Source: Rhizobium sp. ACO-34A (GTDB lineage Bacteria; Pseudomonadota; Alphaproteobacteria; Rhizobiales; Rhizobiaceae). Taken from it: a DNA stretch of 64,000 bases. The notes under the pieces were generated by a model. It was not told where the DNA came from, made no database searches, and saw nothing but the letters and a program-made list of their open reading frames with translations. Position 1 is the stretch's first letter. Each line of letters begins with the position of its first letter. Location of the stretch: contig CP021371.1 of NCBI GenBank assembly GCA_002600635.1, forward strand, positions 4,424,001-4,488,000, read 5' to 3'. Shown piece by piece: positions 10,277-20,109 of this stretch. Made by a program: the position numbers and the translations under genes.

Positions 10277-10312
10277 GTCTTTCGGGGAGTGCTTCGACCA
10301 CCCTCGAAAGAC
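10277..10312 (-). terminator. Hairpin downstream of the formate dehydrogenase operon
   Basis: GTCTTTCG (10277-10284) pairs with CGAAAGAC (10305-10312), extended by GGG/CCC past one bulge. On the minus strand it starts 18 bases after the fdsD stop. No T-run follows, so termination may be Rho-assisted, or the hairpin may protect the 3' end. Confidence 0.5.
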
Positions 10313-10330
10313 AGGAACAGACGAGGCCGC

Positions 10331-10561
10331 TTACGCCGCTACCGGCCGTTTGACTGCCTTGGAGGCCTCGATCACCAGCGGCAGAAGGCCCTCGCCGCCC
10401 TTGTCGATATGCTCGAAGAACTGGCGGCGCATACGCGGCTCCCAGAACTTGTTGATATGGTTCGCAACACCTTCCACCCGCACGTCCTCCGGCTGGGAAA
10501 GGAAGAAGGTGGCGATCTGGTTCGCCATGCGAACGATCTTTTCCGAGGTGTCATGCGACAT
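10331..10561 (-). CDS. fdsD: Formate dehydrogenase delta subunit
   Basis: Small 76-residue accessory protein of NAD-dependent molybdenum formate dehydrogenase, found at the end of fds operons and needed for assembly or activity. The sequence MSHDTSEKIVRMANQIATFF and the later WEPRMRRQFFEHI segment match the FdsD family. The ATG at 10561 lies inside the 3' end of fdhD (11-base overlap), indicating coupled translation. The frame is open 18 codons further upstream, but those residues would lie entirely within fdhD and do not resemble the family. Confidence 0.9.
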   Translation of the reverse strand: MSHDTSEKIVRMANQIATFFLSQPEDVRVEGVANHINKFWEPRMRRQFFEHIDKGGEGLLPLVIEASKAVKRPVAA

Positions 10562-11369
10562 TGGCGGCAACTCCGGCGACGATGCGCTCCGATCCGGTGA
10601 AAACTTCGAAATCATGCCCTCGGGCGATACCGATCAGCGTCATTCCCGCCTCTTCCGCCGTGCGGATGGCAAGCGCTGTCGGCGCAGAAATAGCCACAAG
10701 CACAGAAGCGCCGAGAATGGCGGCCTTCTGCACCATCTCCACCGAGAGGCGGCTGGTAACGACCACGACGCCCTCCTCGCCCCGACGATCGGCGCGCAGA
10801 ACCGCGCCCACCAGTTTGTCCAGCGCGTTGTGACGCCCGACATCCTCGCGGATGGCCAGCAGGCCCTCGCCCGGCACGAAGAAGCCTGCGCCATGCACGG
10901 CGCGTGTTTCGCGGTTCAATACCTGGGTGCGGCCAAGCGCTGTCATCGCTTCCTCGATATCTTCAGGCGCAAGACGCAAGCCTGCGGCCGCCACCCGCGG
11001 CACCGGACGGCTTGCCTGCTCGATCGATTCGATGCCGCAAAGGCCGCATCCGACAGGACCCGCCATCCGCCGCCGGCGCACCGTCAGCGCATCCGCCGTC
11101 GCGTCCCGAAGCGTCACCTGAACATCGAGCCCCGCCCCCGCCTCCAGCGGTTCGACCGCCAGGATTTCCTCTGGCGAGGTGATGATCCCTTCCGCCAACG
11201 AAAAACCGAAGGCGAAGTCCTCGAGATCCGCCGGCGTCGCCATCATCACCGCATGGGTGGACCCGCCATAGGAAAACGCGATCGGCGTTTCCTCCGGCAC
11301 GGCTCTCGACGACGGCGCAAGCACGCCGTCGCGGAACTGCAGTTCACGGGCGGCAACGGAAGTCTTCAT
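10551..11369 (-). CDS. fdhD: FdhD, formate dehydrogenase sulfurtransferase (FdsC)
   Basis: Transfers sulfur from a cysteine desulfurase to the molybdenum cofactor before its insertion into FdsA, and binds the bis-MGD cofactor. 272 residues. The CxxC motif GCGLCG (Cys108, Cys111) is intact. Conserved FdhD blocks follow, including VGRHNALDKLVG (near 185) and TSRLSVEMVQKAA. It is the fourth gene of the operon; fdsA ends 12 bases upstream. Confidence 0.95.
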   Translation of the reverse strand: MKTSVAARELQFRDGVLAPSSRAVPEETPIAFSYGGSTHAVMMATPADLEDFAFGFSLAEGIITSPEEILAVEPLEAGAGLDVQVTLRDATADALTVRRRRMAGPVGCGLCGIESIEQASRPVPRVAAAGLRLAPEDIEEAMTALGRTQVLNRETRAVHGAGFFVPGEGLLAIREDVGRHNALDKLVGAVLRADRRGEEGVVVVTSRLSVEMVQKAAILGASVLVAISAPTALAIRTAEEAGMTLIGIARGHDFEVFTGSERIVAGVAANVA

Positions 11370-11381
11370 GCGATCTGGCTC

Positions 11382-14264
11382 CTACTCCGCCGCCTCCAGC
11401 TTGCCGGCGATGCGACGCGAACGACGTGACAGCTCCTCGTAATCCTGCTGCCAATCGGTCGGACCGTTGGAGGGTGAGATCTGCACGGCCGTCACCTTAT
11501 ATTCCGGGCAATTGGTTGCCCAGTCGGAATAGTCCGTGGTGATCACATTCGCCTGCGTATCGGGATGGTGGAAGGTCGTGTAGACCACGCCCGGAGCCAC
11601 CCGCTCGGTAATCAGCGCACGAAGCGTCGTATCGCCGGAACGGCTGGAGAGCTTGACCCAGTCGCCTTCCTTGATGCCCCGCTGCTCGGCGTCGTGCGGA
11701 TGGATTTCCAGCCGGTCCTCCGGATGCCACGCAACATTGTCCGTCCTGCGGGTCTGCGCACCGACATTGTACTGCGACAGGATACGACCGGTCGTCAGAA
11801 GCAGCGGGAAGCGCGGTCCCGTGCGCTCGTCGGTCGCGACATATTCTGTCCGGATGAACTTGCCCTTGCCGCGCACGAAGCCATCGATGTGCATGATCGG
11901 CGACCCCTCGGGGAACTTCTCGTTGCACGGCCACTGCACCGAGCCCATCTTGTCGAGATAATCATAGGAGACGCTGGCAAAGCTCGGCGTCGTAGCCGCG
12001 ATTTCATCCATGATCTCGGACGGATGCTTGTAGCTCCAGTTGAGGCCCATGGCTTGGGCGAGCTTCTGGGTGATCTCCCAGTCGCCATAGCCGTTCTTCG
12101 GTGTCATCACCTTGCGCACGCGATTGATGCGCCGCTCGGCATTGGTGAAGGTGCCGTCCTTTTCAAGGAAGGTCGAGCCCGGCAGGAAGACATGGGCGTA
12201 ATTGGCCGTCTCGTTGAGGAATAGATCCTGCACCACCACGCATTCCATCGCGGCAAGGCCCGCCGACACATGCTTGGTATCGGGATCGGATTGCAGGATG
12301 TCCTCGCCCTGAATGTAGATACCCTTGAACGTGCCGTCGACGGCCGCATCCAGCATGTTGGGAATGCGCAGGCCCGGCTCGCTGTCGAGCTTGACGCCCC
12401 AGAGCTTTTCGAAGGTCTCGCGCGTCGCATCGTCGGAAACGTGGCGATAGCCCGGAAGCTCGTGCGGGAAGGAACCCATGTCGCAGGAGCCCTGCACATT
12501 GTTCTGGCCGCGCAGCGGGTTAACGCCAACGCCCGGACGCCCGATATTGCCGGTCGCCATTGCAAGGTTGGCGATCGCCATGACCGTGGTCGAACCCTGG
12601 CTGTGTTCGGTCACGCCGAGACCGTAATAGATCGCGCCATTGCCACCAGTCGCAAACAGCCTCGCGGCGCCGCGCACCAGATCGGCAGGAACGCCGGTAA
12701 ACGCTTCGGTCTCTTCCGGGCTGTGCTGCGGCTCGGCAACGAACGCCGCCCAGTCCTCGAATTCCGACCAGTCGCACCGTTCGCGGATGAACTGCTCGTC
12801 GAACAGGCTTTCCGTCACGATGACATGGGCAAGCGCCGTCATCACGGCGACATTAGTGCCGGGCTTCAGCGGCAGATGGAAAGCTGCCTCGACATGGGGG
12901 CTGCGCACGATATCCGTGCGGCGTGGATCGACGACGATCAGCTTCGCGCCCTGACGCAGCCGCTTCTTCAGCCGCGAGCCGAACACCGGATGTCCGTCCG
13001 TCGGGTTGGCGCCGATCACCATGACCACGTCGGAATGCTCGACGGAATCGAAATCCTGCGTGCCGGCCGAGGTGCCGAAAGCCTGCCCCAGACCGTAGCC
13101 GGTCGGCGAGTGGCAGACACGCGCACAGGTATCGACATTGTTGTTGCCGAAACCGGCGCGGATCAGCTTCTGGACGAGGAAGGTTTCCTCATTGGTGCAG
13201 CGGGAGGACGTGATGCCGCCAATCGAATCCTTGCCGTACTGGTACTGGATACGGCGGAACTCGGTCGCCACATGGGCGTAGGCCTCTTCCCAGGTGACCT
13301 CGCGCCAGGGATCGCTGATCTTTTCGCGGATCATCGGATTGAGGATGCGGTCCTTGTGGCTGGCATAGCCATAGGCGAAGCGGCCCTTGACGCAGGAATG
13401 GCCGCGATTGGCCTTACCGTCCTTCCACGGCACCATGCGCACCAGTTCCTCCCCGCGCATCTCCGCCTTGAACGAGCAGCCGACGCCGCAATAGGCACAG
13501 GTGGTGACCGCCGAGTGCTCCGGCTGGCCGATGGCAATCACCGATTTTTCCGTGAGCGTGGCAGTCGGGCAGGCCTGAACGCAGGCGCCGCAGGAGACAC
13601 ATTCGGACGCGAGGAACTGCTCGTGCATGCCGGGAGAAACACGGCTGTCGAAGCCACGGCCTTCGATGGTCAGCGCAAAGGTGCCCTGCACCTCTTCGCA
13701 GGCCCGCACGCAACGGGAGCAGACGATGCACTTCGCCGGATCATAGGTGAAATAGGGGTTGGATTCGTCCTTCGGCATCCAGCGGGCGTTTACCTCGCCG
13801 ACACCATCGCGCGCCTTGACGTGATTGTCGCCCTCATAGCCGTAGCGGACATCACGCAGGCCCACGGCACCGGCCATGTCCTGCAGCTCGCAATCGCCAT
13901 TGGCCGCGCAGGTCAGACAGTCCAGCGGATGGTCGGAGATATAGAGCTCCATCACCCCCTTGCGGATCTGCTTCAGCCGGTCCGTCTGGGTGTGCACGAC
14001 CATTCCCGGCGCGCAGGGCGTGGTGCAGGAGGCCGGGGTGCCGTTGCGGCCCTCGACCTCGACGAGACAGAGGCGGCACGAGCCGAAGGCATCGACCATA
14101 TCGGTCGCGCAGAGCTTCGGCACCTGAATGCCCGCCTCCATGGAGGCACGCATGATCGAGGTGCCCGAAGCCACCGTCACCTGCCGGCCATCGATCGTCA
14201 GCGTCACCGTCTCGGTGGATTTCGATGCTGGCGTGCCGTAGTCGATTTCGTGAATGAGAGACAT
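11382..14264 (-). CDS. fdsA: NAD-dependent formate dehydrogenase alpha subunit (molybdenum)
   Basis: Catalytic subunit oxidising formate to CO2 at a bis-MGD molybdenum centre. 960 residues. The N-terminal NuoG-like part carries a [2Fe-2S] ferredoxin domain (first Cys near 52, then 63, 66 and 80), a Cys-rich His/Cys segment (LDCLTCAANGDCELQ) and two [4Fe-4S] ferredoxin motifs (CIVCSRCVRAC and CVSCGACVQACP). A further cluster (CAYCGVGC) opens the molybdopterin domain. The active-site segment is DTCARVCHSPTG: the second Cys (about 384) takes the selenocysteine position, so this is a Cys enzyme, with the conserved His next to it. Start 14264 was chosen for its GGAG at proper spacing and 4-base gap after fdsB. 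Confidence 0.96.
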   Translation of the reverse strand: MSLIHEIDYGTPASKSTETVTLTIDGRQVTVASGTSIMRASMEAGIQVPKLCATDMVDAFGSCRLCLVEVEGRNGTPASCTTPCAPGMVVHTQTDRLKQIRKGVMELYISDHPLDCLTCAANGDCELQDMAGAVGLRDVRYGYEGDNHVKARDGVGEVNARWMPKDESNPYFTYDPAKCIVCSRCVRACEEVQGTFALTIEGRGFDSRVSPGMHEQFLASECVSCGACVQACPTATLTEKSVIAIGQPEHSAVTTCAYCGVGCSFKAEMRGEELVRMVPWKDGKANRGHSCVKGRFAYGYASHKDRILNPMIREKISDPWREVTWEEAYAHVATEFRRIQYQYGKDSIGGITSSRCTNEETFLVQKLIRAGFGNNNVDTCARVCHSPTGYGLGQAFGTSAGTQDFDSVEHSDVVMVIGANPTDGHPVFGSRLKKRLRQGAKLIVVDPRRTDIVRSPHVEAAFHLPLKPGTNVAVMTALAHVIVTESLFDEQFIRERCDWSEFEDWAAFVAEPQHSPEETEAFTGVPADLVRGAARLFATGGNGAIYYGLGVTEHSQGSTTVMAIANLAMATGNIGRPGVGVNPLRGQNNVQGSCDMGSFPHELPGYRHVSDDATRETFEKLWGVKLDSEPGLRIPNMLDAAVDGTFKGIYIQGEDILQSDPDTKHVSAGLAAMECVVVQDLFLNETANYAHVFLPGSTFLEKDGTFTNAERRINRVRKVMTPKNGYGDWEITQKLAQAMGLNWSYKHPSEIMDEIAATTPSFASVSYDYLDKMGSVQWPCNEKFPEGSPIMHIDGFVRGKGKFIRTEYVATDERTGPRFPLLLTTGRILSQYNVGAQTRRTDNVAWHPEDRLEIHPHDAEQRGIKEGDWVKLSSRSGDTTLRALITERVAPGVVYTTFHHPDTQANVITTDYSDWATNCPEYKVTAVQISPSNGPTDWQQDYEELSRRSRRIAGKLEAAE

Positions 14265-14268
14265 GGCT

Positions 14269-15825
14269 TTACTCCGCTGCTTCAACGAATGGGGTTGGCG
14301 CGAAATCTTCAGGGAAATGCATTATGGCGCTCATGACCGGATAGGGCGTGAACCCGCCGAGCGCGCAAAGCGATCCGAACTTCATGGTGTTGCAGAGGTC
14401 GCCGAGCAACGCTCTGTTCTTCTCCGGCTCGATGCCACGGGCGATCCGGTCGACCGTCTCCACCCCGCGGGTCGAACCGATGCGGCAGGGCGTGCACTTT
14501 CCGCAGCTTTCGACCGAGCAGAATTCCATGGCGAAACGGGCCTGCTTCAGCATGTCGACCGTATCGTCGAACACGACGATACCCGCATGACCGATCAGGC
14601 CATCCTTCGCCGCGAAAGCCTCGTAGTCGAAGATCGTGTCGAACAGCGAGGGCGGAAAATAGGCGCCGAGCGGCCCGCCGACCTGCACCGCCTTGACCGG
14701 GCGACCGTTCGCCGTGCCACCGCCGATATCGTAGACGAGTTCACCGAGCGTCACACCGAACGCCGTCTCGTAGAGACCACCATGTTTGACGTTGCCGGCG
14801 AGCTGGATCGGGATCGTGCCATGCGAACGGCCGACGCCATAATCACGGTAGAAGGCAGCACCCCGGTCCATGATGACCGGCACCGACGCCAGCGACATGA
14901 CGTTGTTGACCACGGTCGGACAGCCGAAAAGCCCCTGAAGCGCCGGCAGTGGCGGCTTGGCGCGCACGATGCCGCGCTTGCCTTCCAGCGAGTTGAGAAG
15001 CGACGTCTCTTCGCCGCAGACATAGGCGCCCGCGCCCATGCGGACTTCCATGTCGAAAGCGCGGCCACATCCCATCACGGAAGGACCGAGAATGCCGGCC
15101 TCCCGTGCGATCCGGATCGCCTCCGTCATAACGCGGATCGCATGGGGATATTCCGAGCGAGTGTAGACGTAACCCCTCGTCGCCCCGGTCGCGAGGCCGG
15201 CAATCGCCATCCCCTCGATCAGCACGAAGGGATCGCCCTCCATGATCATCCGGTCGGAAAACGTGCCGCTATCGCCCTCGTCCGCATTGCAGACGATGTA
15301 TTTGCGATCACCCGGCGCATCGAGAACCGTCTTCCATTTGATCCCGGTTGGGAAACCTGCACCGCCTCGTCCGCGCAGGCCACTGTCTGCCACCTGCTTG
15401 ACGATATCGGCAGGGGCCATGGCAATCGCCTTTTCCAGTCCCTTAAGGCCCTGGTATTGGCGATAATCCTCCAGAGAAAGCGGATCGGTCACGCCACAGC
15501 GAGAAAAGGTAAGGCGCGTCTGACGCGACAGGAAGGGCATGTCCCTGGTCTGCCCATGGAAGAGCGGATGCTCGCCGCCCTCAAGGAAATTGGCGTCGAA
15601 CAGCCCGGGCACATCGGAGGCCTTCACAGGTCCATAGGCGACACGATGATGGTCGGAGCGAACCTCGACAAGCGGCTCCAGCCAGAGGAGGCCGCGCGAA
15701 CCGTTTCGCACCACATGCACATCGAGGCCGCGCGCCTTTGCCTCGCGCTCGATCGCTGCGGCCACCTTGTCGGCACCAACGGCAAGGGCGGCGGAATCCC
15801 CGGGAACGAAAACGGTTACGGTCAT
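14269..15825 (-). CDS. fdsB: NAD-dependent formate dehydrogenase beta subunit (FMN, NADH site)
   Basis: NuoF-like diaphorase subunit that passes electrons from FdsA clusters through FMN to NAD+. 518 residues. The N-terminal ~110 residues resemble the thioredoxin-like NuoE fold. The FMN/NAD part follows, with GRGGAGFPTG (152-161) and GAGAYVCGEETSLLNSLEG. The [4Fe-4S] motif is ESCGKCTPC (Cys441, 444, 447), with the fourth ligand Cys487. Its ATG overlaps the fdsG stop by four bases (ATGA), so the two diaphorase subunits are translationally coupled. Confidence 0.96.
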   Translation of the reverse strand: MTVTVFVPGDSAALAVGADKVAAAIEREAKARGLDVHVVRNGSRGLLWLEPLVEVRSDHHRVAYGPVKASDVPGLFDANFLEGGEHPLFHGQTRDMPFLSRQTRLTFSRCGVTDPLSLEDYRQYQGLKGLEKAIAMAPADIVKQVADSGLRGRGGAGFPTGIKWKTVLDAPGDRKYIVCNADEGDSGTFSDRMIMEGDPFVLIEGMAIAGLATGATRGYVYTRSEYPHAIRVMTEAIRIAREAGILGPSVMGCGRAFDMEVRMGAGAYVCGEETSLLNSLEGKRGIVRAKPPLPALQGLFGCPTVVNNVMSLASVPVIMDRGAAFYRDYGVGRSHGTIPIQLAGNVKHGGLYETAFGVTLGELVYDIGGGTANGRPVKAVQVGGPLGAYFPPSLFDTIFDYEAFAAKDGLIGHAGIVVFDDTVDMLKQARFAMEFCSVESCGKCTPCRIGSTRGVETVDRIARGIEPEKNRALLGDLCNTMKFGSLCALGGFTPYPVMSAIMHFPEDFAPTPFVEAAE

Positions 15826-16301
15826 CGGCGTGCCTCCGCAACGAGTTCGCCAAGACAGTCTTCATCGAGACGCCCATGCAGCTCGCCGTCCAGCATGGCG
15901 CTGGGCGCGCAGGCGCAGAGCCCGAGACAGAAGACCGGTTCGAGCGTCACGGCGCCATCGGGCGTCGTCTCGTGAAAATCGATGCCCAGAAGGGATTTGA
16001 CCCGCTCGGCCAGCGCATCCCCGCCCATCGACTGACAGGCCTCGGCCCGACAGAGCTTCAGCACATGGCGACCGGCGGTGTGGGAGCGGAAATCATGATA
16101 GAAGGAAACGACGCCATGCACTTCCGCGCGCGAAAGGTTGAGCGCCTGCGCGATCAGCGGCTTGGCCTGTTCCGGCACATAGCCGAACGTATCCTGCACG
16201 GCATGCAGGATAGGCAGCAGCGGTCCTTCAAGACCCTGCAATTCGCAGATGATCGCAGATGTGCGAGATAGCACATCATCCGAAGATGATCTTACATTCA
16301 T
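15822..16301 (-). CDS. fdsG: NAD-dependent formate dehydrogenase gamma subunit ([2Fe-2S], NuoE-like)
   Basis: 159-residue NuoE-like electron-transfer subunit. The four [2Fe-2S] ligands are visible as CRAEAC (Cys84, Cys89) and CLGLC (Cys125, Cys129). First gene of the fdsGBA-fdhD-fdsD operon. I chose the ATG at 16301 because GGGAGGA lies 6 bases upstream; an ATG five codons earlier has that ribosome site overlapping its coding bases. The operon promoter should lie in 16302-16477, downstream of the palindrome next to the LysR gene. Confidence 0.94.
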   Translation of the reverse strand: MNVRSSSDDVLSRTSAIICELQGLEGPLLPILHAVQDTFGYVPEQAKPLIAQALNLSRAEVHGVVSFYHDFRSHTAGRHVLKLCRAEACQSMGGDALAERVKSLLGIDFHETTPDGAVTLEPVFCLGLCACAPSAMLDGELHGRLDEDCLGELVAEARR

Positions 16302-16477
16302 GTTCAGTCCTCCCAAACCGACACGAACATCGCCAACTGGCCGACTTCTGAACCCGGGCGTCGCCGTCGGATAAACTGGCCGAAACGTTGACGAAGACCG
16401 GGACTTCCCATTCCCGGCCTACTTCCGGCAAGAATGATCCTCCGGCCCCGGCAAGGTCAATAAAGCAGTCATGTGAC

Positions 16478-16498
16478 TTGATAGAAATTTTCTATCAA
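16478..16498. promoter_or_regulatory. Perfect palindrome, candidate LysR operator for the formate dehydrogenase operon
   Basis: TTGATAGAAA, a central T, then TTTCTATCAA: a perfect 10-bp inverted repeat. It contains the T-N11-A core of LysR-type boxes. It overlaps the stop codon of the upstream LysR gene (16495) and lies about 177 bases before the fdsG start. It is AT-rich with no T-run beyond it, so it suits an operator better than a terminator. Confidence 0.6.
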
Positions 16499-17406
16499 AA
16501 TGCCCGGGCATTGGCGAGGCGCCCGGCCTCGTGCAGCAGGGCAGAGACAAGCGGCGTGAAAGGTTCCCGATATTGGGCGACAAGGCCGACGGAGTGTTCA
16601 GCCTCCGGCTCGCCGATGGGGATCATTCTGATCTCTTCGGGAAAGCCGAAGGATTCCGCGACATTGCGCGGCATGATCGAAGCCCACTTGCCCGTCCGGA
16701 TATGAGCGAACAGCACGATCATCGAATTGGATTCAAGCGTCGGGTGCGGCGTGACCCCGGCTTCCGCCATATGCTGGTTGATGATGCGGCGGTTTTGCAT
16801 GTCCGCGGTCAATAGGCAAAGCCGAAGATCGGCCATGTCCCGCCACGTCACTTTTTCGCGATCCGACAACGGCGTCCCTGCGGCCGTGATCAGGTGGTAA
16901 CGCTCCGAATAGAGGGGCACGCTGGTCACGCGCCCGAGCGGTTCGTTGTCGAGATAGGTAATCCCGGCATCGATCTCCAGATTTTCAAGCAGGCTCAGCA
17001 CCTGCAGCGAGGTGCGCGACAGGATCGAAAAGGTTACGTCCGGATGTTTGGCCTGAAAAGGCTCGGTAATGCGCGGCACCATGGAAAGCGCCGTTGGAAC
17101 GACGGCAATGCGAATATGCCCGGCAAGGCCACGACGGGCGGCGCGCATCTCCTCGCGCATGGTCCGCGCATCGCCGACGATGCGCCGCGCCCATTCCAGC
17201 ACCCGCTGCCCCTCGGGAGTAAGCCCCTGATAGCGGGAACCGCGCTGCACCAGCATCACCCCGAGCTGATCCTCCAACTGCCGGATCGCTGCCGACAGGG
17301 TCGGCTGGGTGATGCCGCATTCCTCGGCCGCGCGGCCGAAATGTTCCGCTCTTGCAAGCGCAATGAAGAATTCAAGCTTGTCGATCAACGCCGCCCTCCC
17401 CTGCAT
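16495..17406 (-). CDS. LysR-type transcriptional regulator, probable regulator of the fds operon
   Basis: 303 residues: an N-terminal winged helix-turn-helix (about 8-67, HFGRAAEECGITQPTLSAAI) and a LysR substrate-binding domain (about 95-300). It is encoded directly upstream of, and in the same direction as, fdsG, the arrangement seen for FdsR/CbbR-like regulators of formate dehydrogenase operons. A palindrome between the two genes is a plausible binding site. The inducer is probably formate or a related C1 metabolite, but that is inference from position. The ATG at 17406 gives a normal LysR N-terminus. Confidence 0.9.
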   Translation of the reverse strand: MQGRAALIDKLEFFIALARAEHFGRAAEECGITQPTLSAAIRQLEDQLGVMLVQRGSRYQGLTPEGQRVLEWARRIVGDARTMREEMRAARRGLAGHIRIAVVPTALSMVPRITEPFQAKHPDVTFSILSRTSLQVLSLLENLEIDAGITYLDNEPLGRVTSVPLYSERYHLITAAGTPLSDREKVTWRDMADLRLCLLTADMQNRRIINQHMAEAGVTPHPTLESNSMIVLFAHIRTGKWASIMPRNVAESFGFPEEIRMIPIGEPEAEHSVGLVAQYREPFTPLVSALLHEAGRLANARAF

Positions 17407-17444
17407 GCGCCAGCCGAGGAAGATCCGCTACAACGTTACAGGGC

Positions 17445-17819
17445 TCAGGCGCCCTCATGCACGCCGTTGGCGGCAGCCATCGTCTCGTCCGGTTCGCAAT
17501 ACATCTTGTAGAGCACGGAAACGAGTTCGTTGAGCGCCGGATCGCCGATCCGGTAAAAAATCATCCTCCCCTCGCGGCGCGTCCGCACCAGATGTTCGGA
17601 CCTGAGGCGCGCGAGCTGTTGGGAAACCACCGCCTGCTGCAGCCCGAGAATCGTCTCGATTTCGCCGACGGTCTTTTCACCACGACTGAGAATGCAGAGG
17701 ATCAGCAGCCGCGTTTCATGCGACAGCGCCTTGAGGAGGGTACTCGCAGCCCGCGCCTTCGACATGAAGTCGTCCAGCTGGTTCTCTTTCATATCGGGAC
17801 TGAAGGTCGGAACACTCAT
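17445..17819 (-). CDS. ArsR/SmtB family repressor with a BigR/SqrR-type cysteine pair
   Basis: 124 residues with a winged helix-turn-helix (about 38-90; LGLQQAVVSQQLARLRSEHL is the recognition region). No metal-binding CxC is present. Instead two single cysteines occur, Cys42 (in LILCILSRGEKTV) and Cys108 (in YKMYCEPDE). This spacing matches the BigR/SqrR/YgaV group, where the pair senses sulfide and persulfides by forming a disulfide or polysulfide link. BigR genes usually neighbour persulfide dioxygenase or sulfide:quinone reductase genes; none is here. The start at 17819 is uncertain: ribosome sites at 17819 and 17792 are both weak. Confidence 0.85.
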   Translation of the reverse strand: MSVPTFSPDMKENQLDDFMSKARAASTLLKALSHETRLLILCILSRGEKTVGEIETILGLQQAVVSQQLARLRSEHLVRTRREGRMIFYRIGDPALNELVSVLYKMYCEPDETMAAANGVHEGA

Positions 17820-17945
17820 CAAACCATCCGGGCGCAAGGGCAATTATCGCCGTGCATCATATATAACGCAATGCAGCGAAACCCTAAATAGACGACTGCC
17901 GCGCCTAGGGAAAGAGCCTGTCCAACCCACAGAAATTGACGAAAA

Positions 17946-19063
<1,118 letters not shown>

Positions 19064-20008
19064 ATGCGAAAACTGCCGGCACTTTCCGCCATGAAGATCT
19101 TCGAGGTCGTGGGGCAGACCCGCAGCTTCACCCGCGCCGCCGACAGGCTCAATCTGACACAGAGCGCGGTGAGCCGACAGGTGCGCAATCTTGAGGAACA
19201 GCTCGGCGAAACACTGGTCATTCGCCGTCACCATCATCTCGACCTGACGCCGTCGGGCATCGAGTTGCTGGAAGCGCTCCAGCGCGCGTTCCACGACGTG
19301 GAGCTGACCGTTCGCAACATCATGGAGAAAAGCAACCAGCATCGCCTGCGCGTCAACGTACCGCCGACCTTCGCCAAACGCTGGCTGATGCCCCGGCTCG
19401 GCAGCCTGCGCCGCTTCCTTCCCAATATCGAGATCAGCATCACCACGCAATTGCAGGACAGCCTGACCGAACGCAGCATTCCCGATTGCGCGATCCGTTT
19501 CGGCGATGGCGAGTGGCCCATGCTGCAATCGCAACTGCTGATGACCGAACGCCATATCGCCGTCTGCGCGCCTCAACTGCTGGCCGGTCGCACAACCGGA
19601 GGCCCTCTCGACCTTACCGGCCTGACCTTCCTTCATGTCCTGGCCTCGGCCGACCAGCGTTATCTCACCTGGCAGCATTGGCTGGATGCAGCGGGTTTGA
19701 GTCATACCGATACCCGTGGCGGACTGGAATTCGATCTCCTGGACATGGCGATCGAGGCCGCCTGCAACGGCCTTGGCGTCACCGTTGCCGACCGTTTCAT
19801 GGTGGCATCGTTGATGGAAGAGGGGCACCTGACGCAGGTGCTGGATGTCGAGGTGGAAGGCCACGAATCCTACTGGCTGGTGACGCGGGGCGAGCAGGCG
19901 GAACCGGCCAATGTGAAGGCCTTCCGTCAATGGCTCCGCCTGGAGCTTTCCGCAGATCCGGAACTTGCTGGAAACTCCGAAATTGCGGGCAAGGCCGGCG
20001 CGGCCTGA
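19064..20008 (+). CDS. LysR-type regulator (GcvA-like), probable regulator of the adjoining catabolic cluster
   Basis: 314 residues. The winged helix-turn-helix (about 4-64, SFTRAADRLNLTQSAVSRQV) is GcvA-like, followed by a type-2 periplasmic-fold effector domain (about 92-295). It leads the ALDH-enolase-GMC genes, 101 bases upstream of the ALDH start, and diverges from ldh. Its likely role is local induction by the pathway substrate. The start follows a weak purine-rich site; the N-terminus aligns as expected for the family. Confidence 0.9.
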   Translation: MRKLPALSAMKIFEVVGQTRSFTRAADRLNLTQSAVSRQVRNLEEQLGETLVIRRHHHLDLTPSGIELLEALQRAFHDVELTVRNIMEKSNQHRLRVNVPPTFAKRWLMPRLGSLRRFLPNIEISITTQLQDSLTERSIPDCAIRFGDGEWPMLQSQLLMTERHIAVCAPQLLAGRTTGGPLDLTGLTFLHVLASADQRYLTWQHWLDAAGLSHTDTRGGLEFDLLDMAIEAACNGLGVTVADRFMVASLMEEGHLTQVLDVEVEGHESYWLVTRGEQAEPANVKAFRQWLRLELSADPELAGNSEIAGKAGAA

Positions 20009-20109
20009 AACATTCGATTTTCGAATGATGATCTCGAGAATAACTCGCTTGCACGAACAGGCGGGACGGCTCCTACTCGGCGGAAATTCCGCCGGAAAGC
20101 CAGGAGTCC

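Noticed and set aside
12270..15975. Long plus-strand frames opposite fdsA and fdsB
   Set aside because: Both are antisense to intact formate dehydrogenase subunits with all cluster motifs; codon pattern and lack of domains argue against coding.
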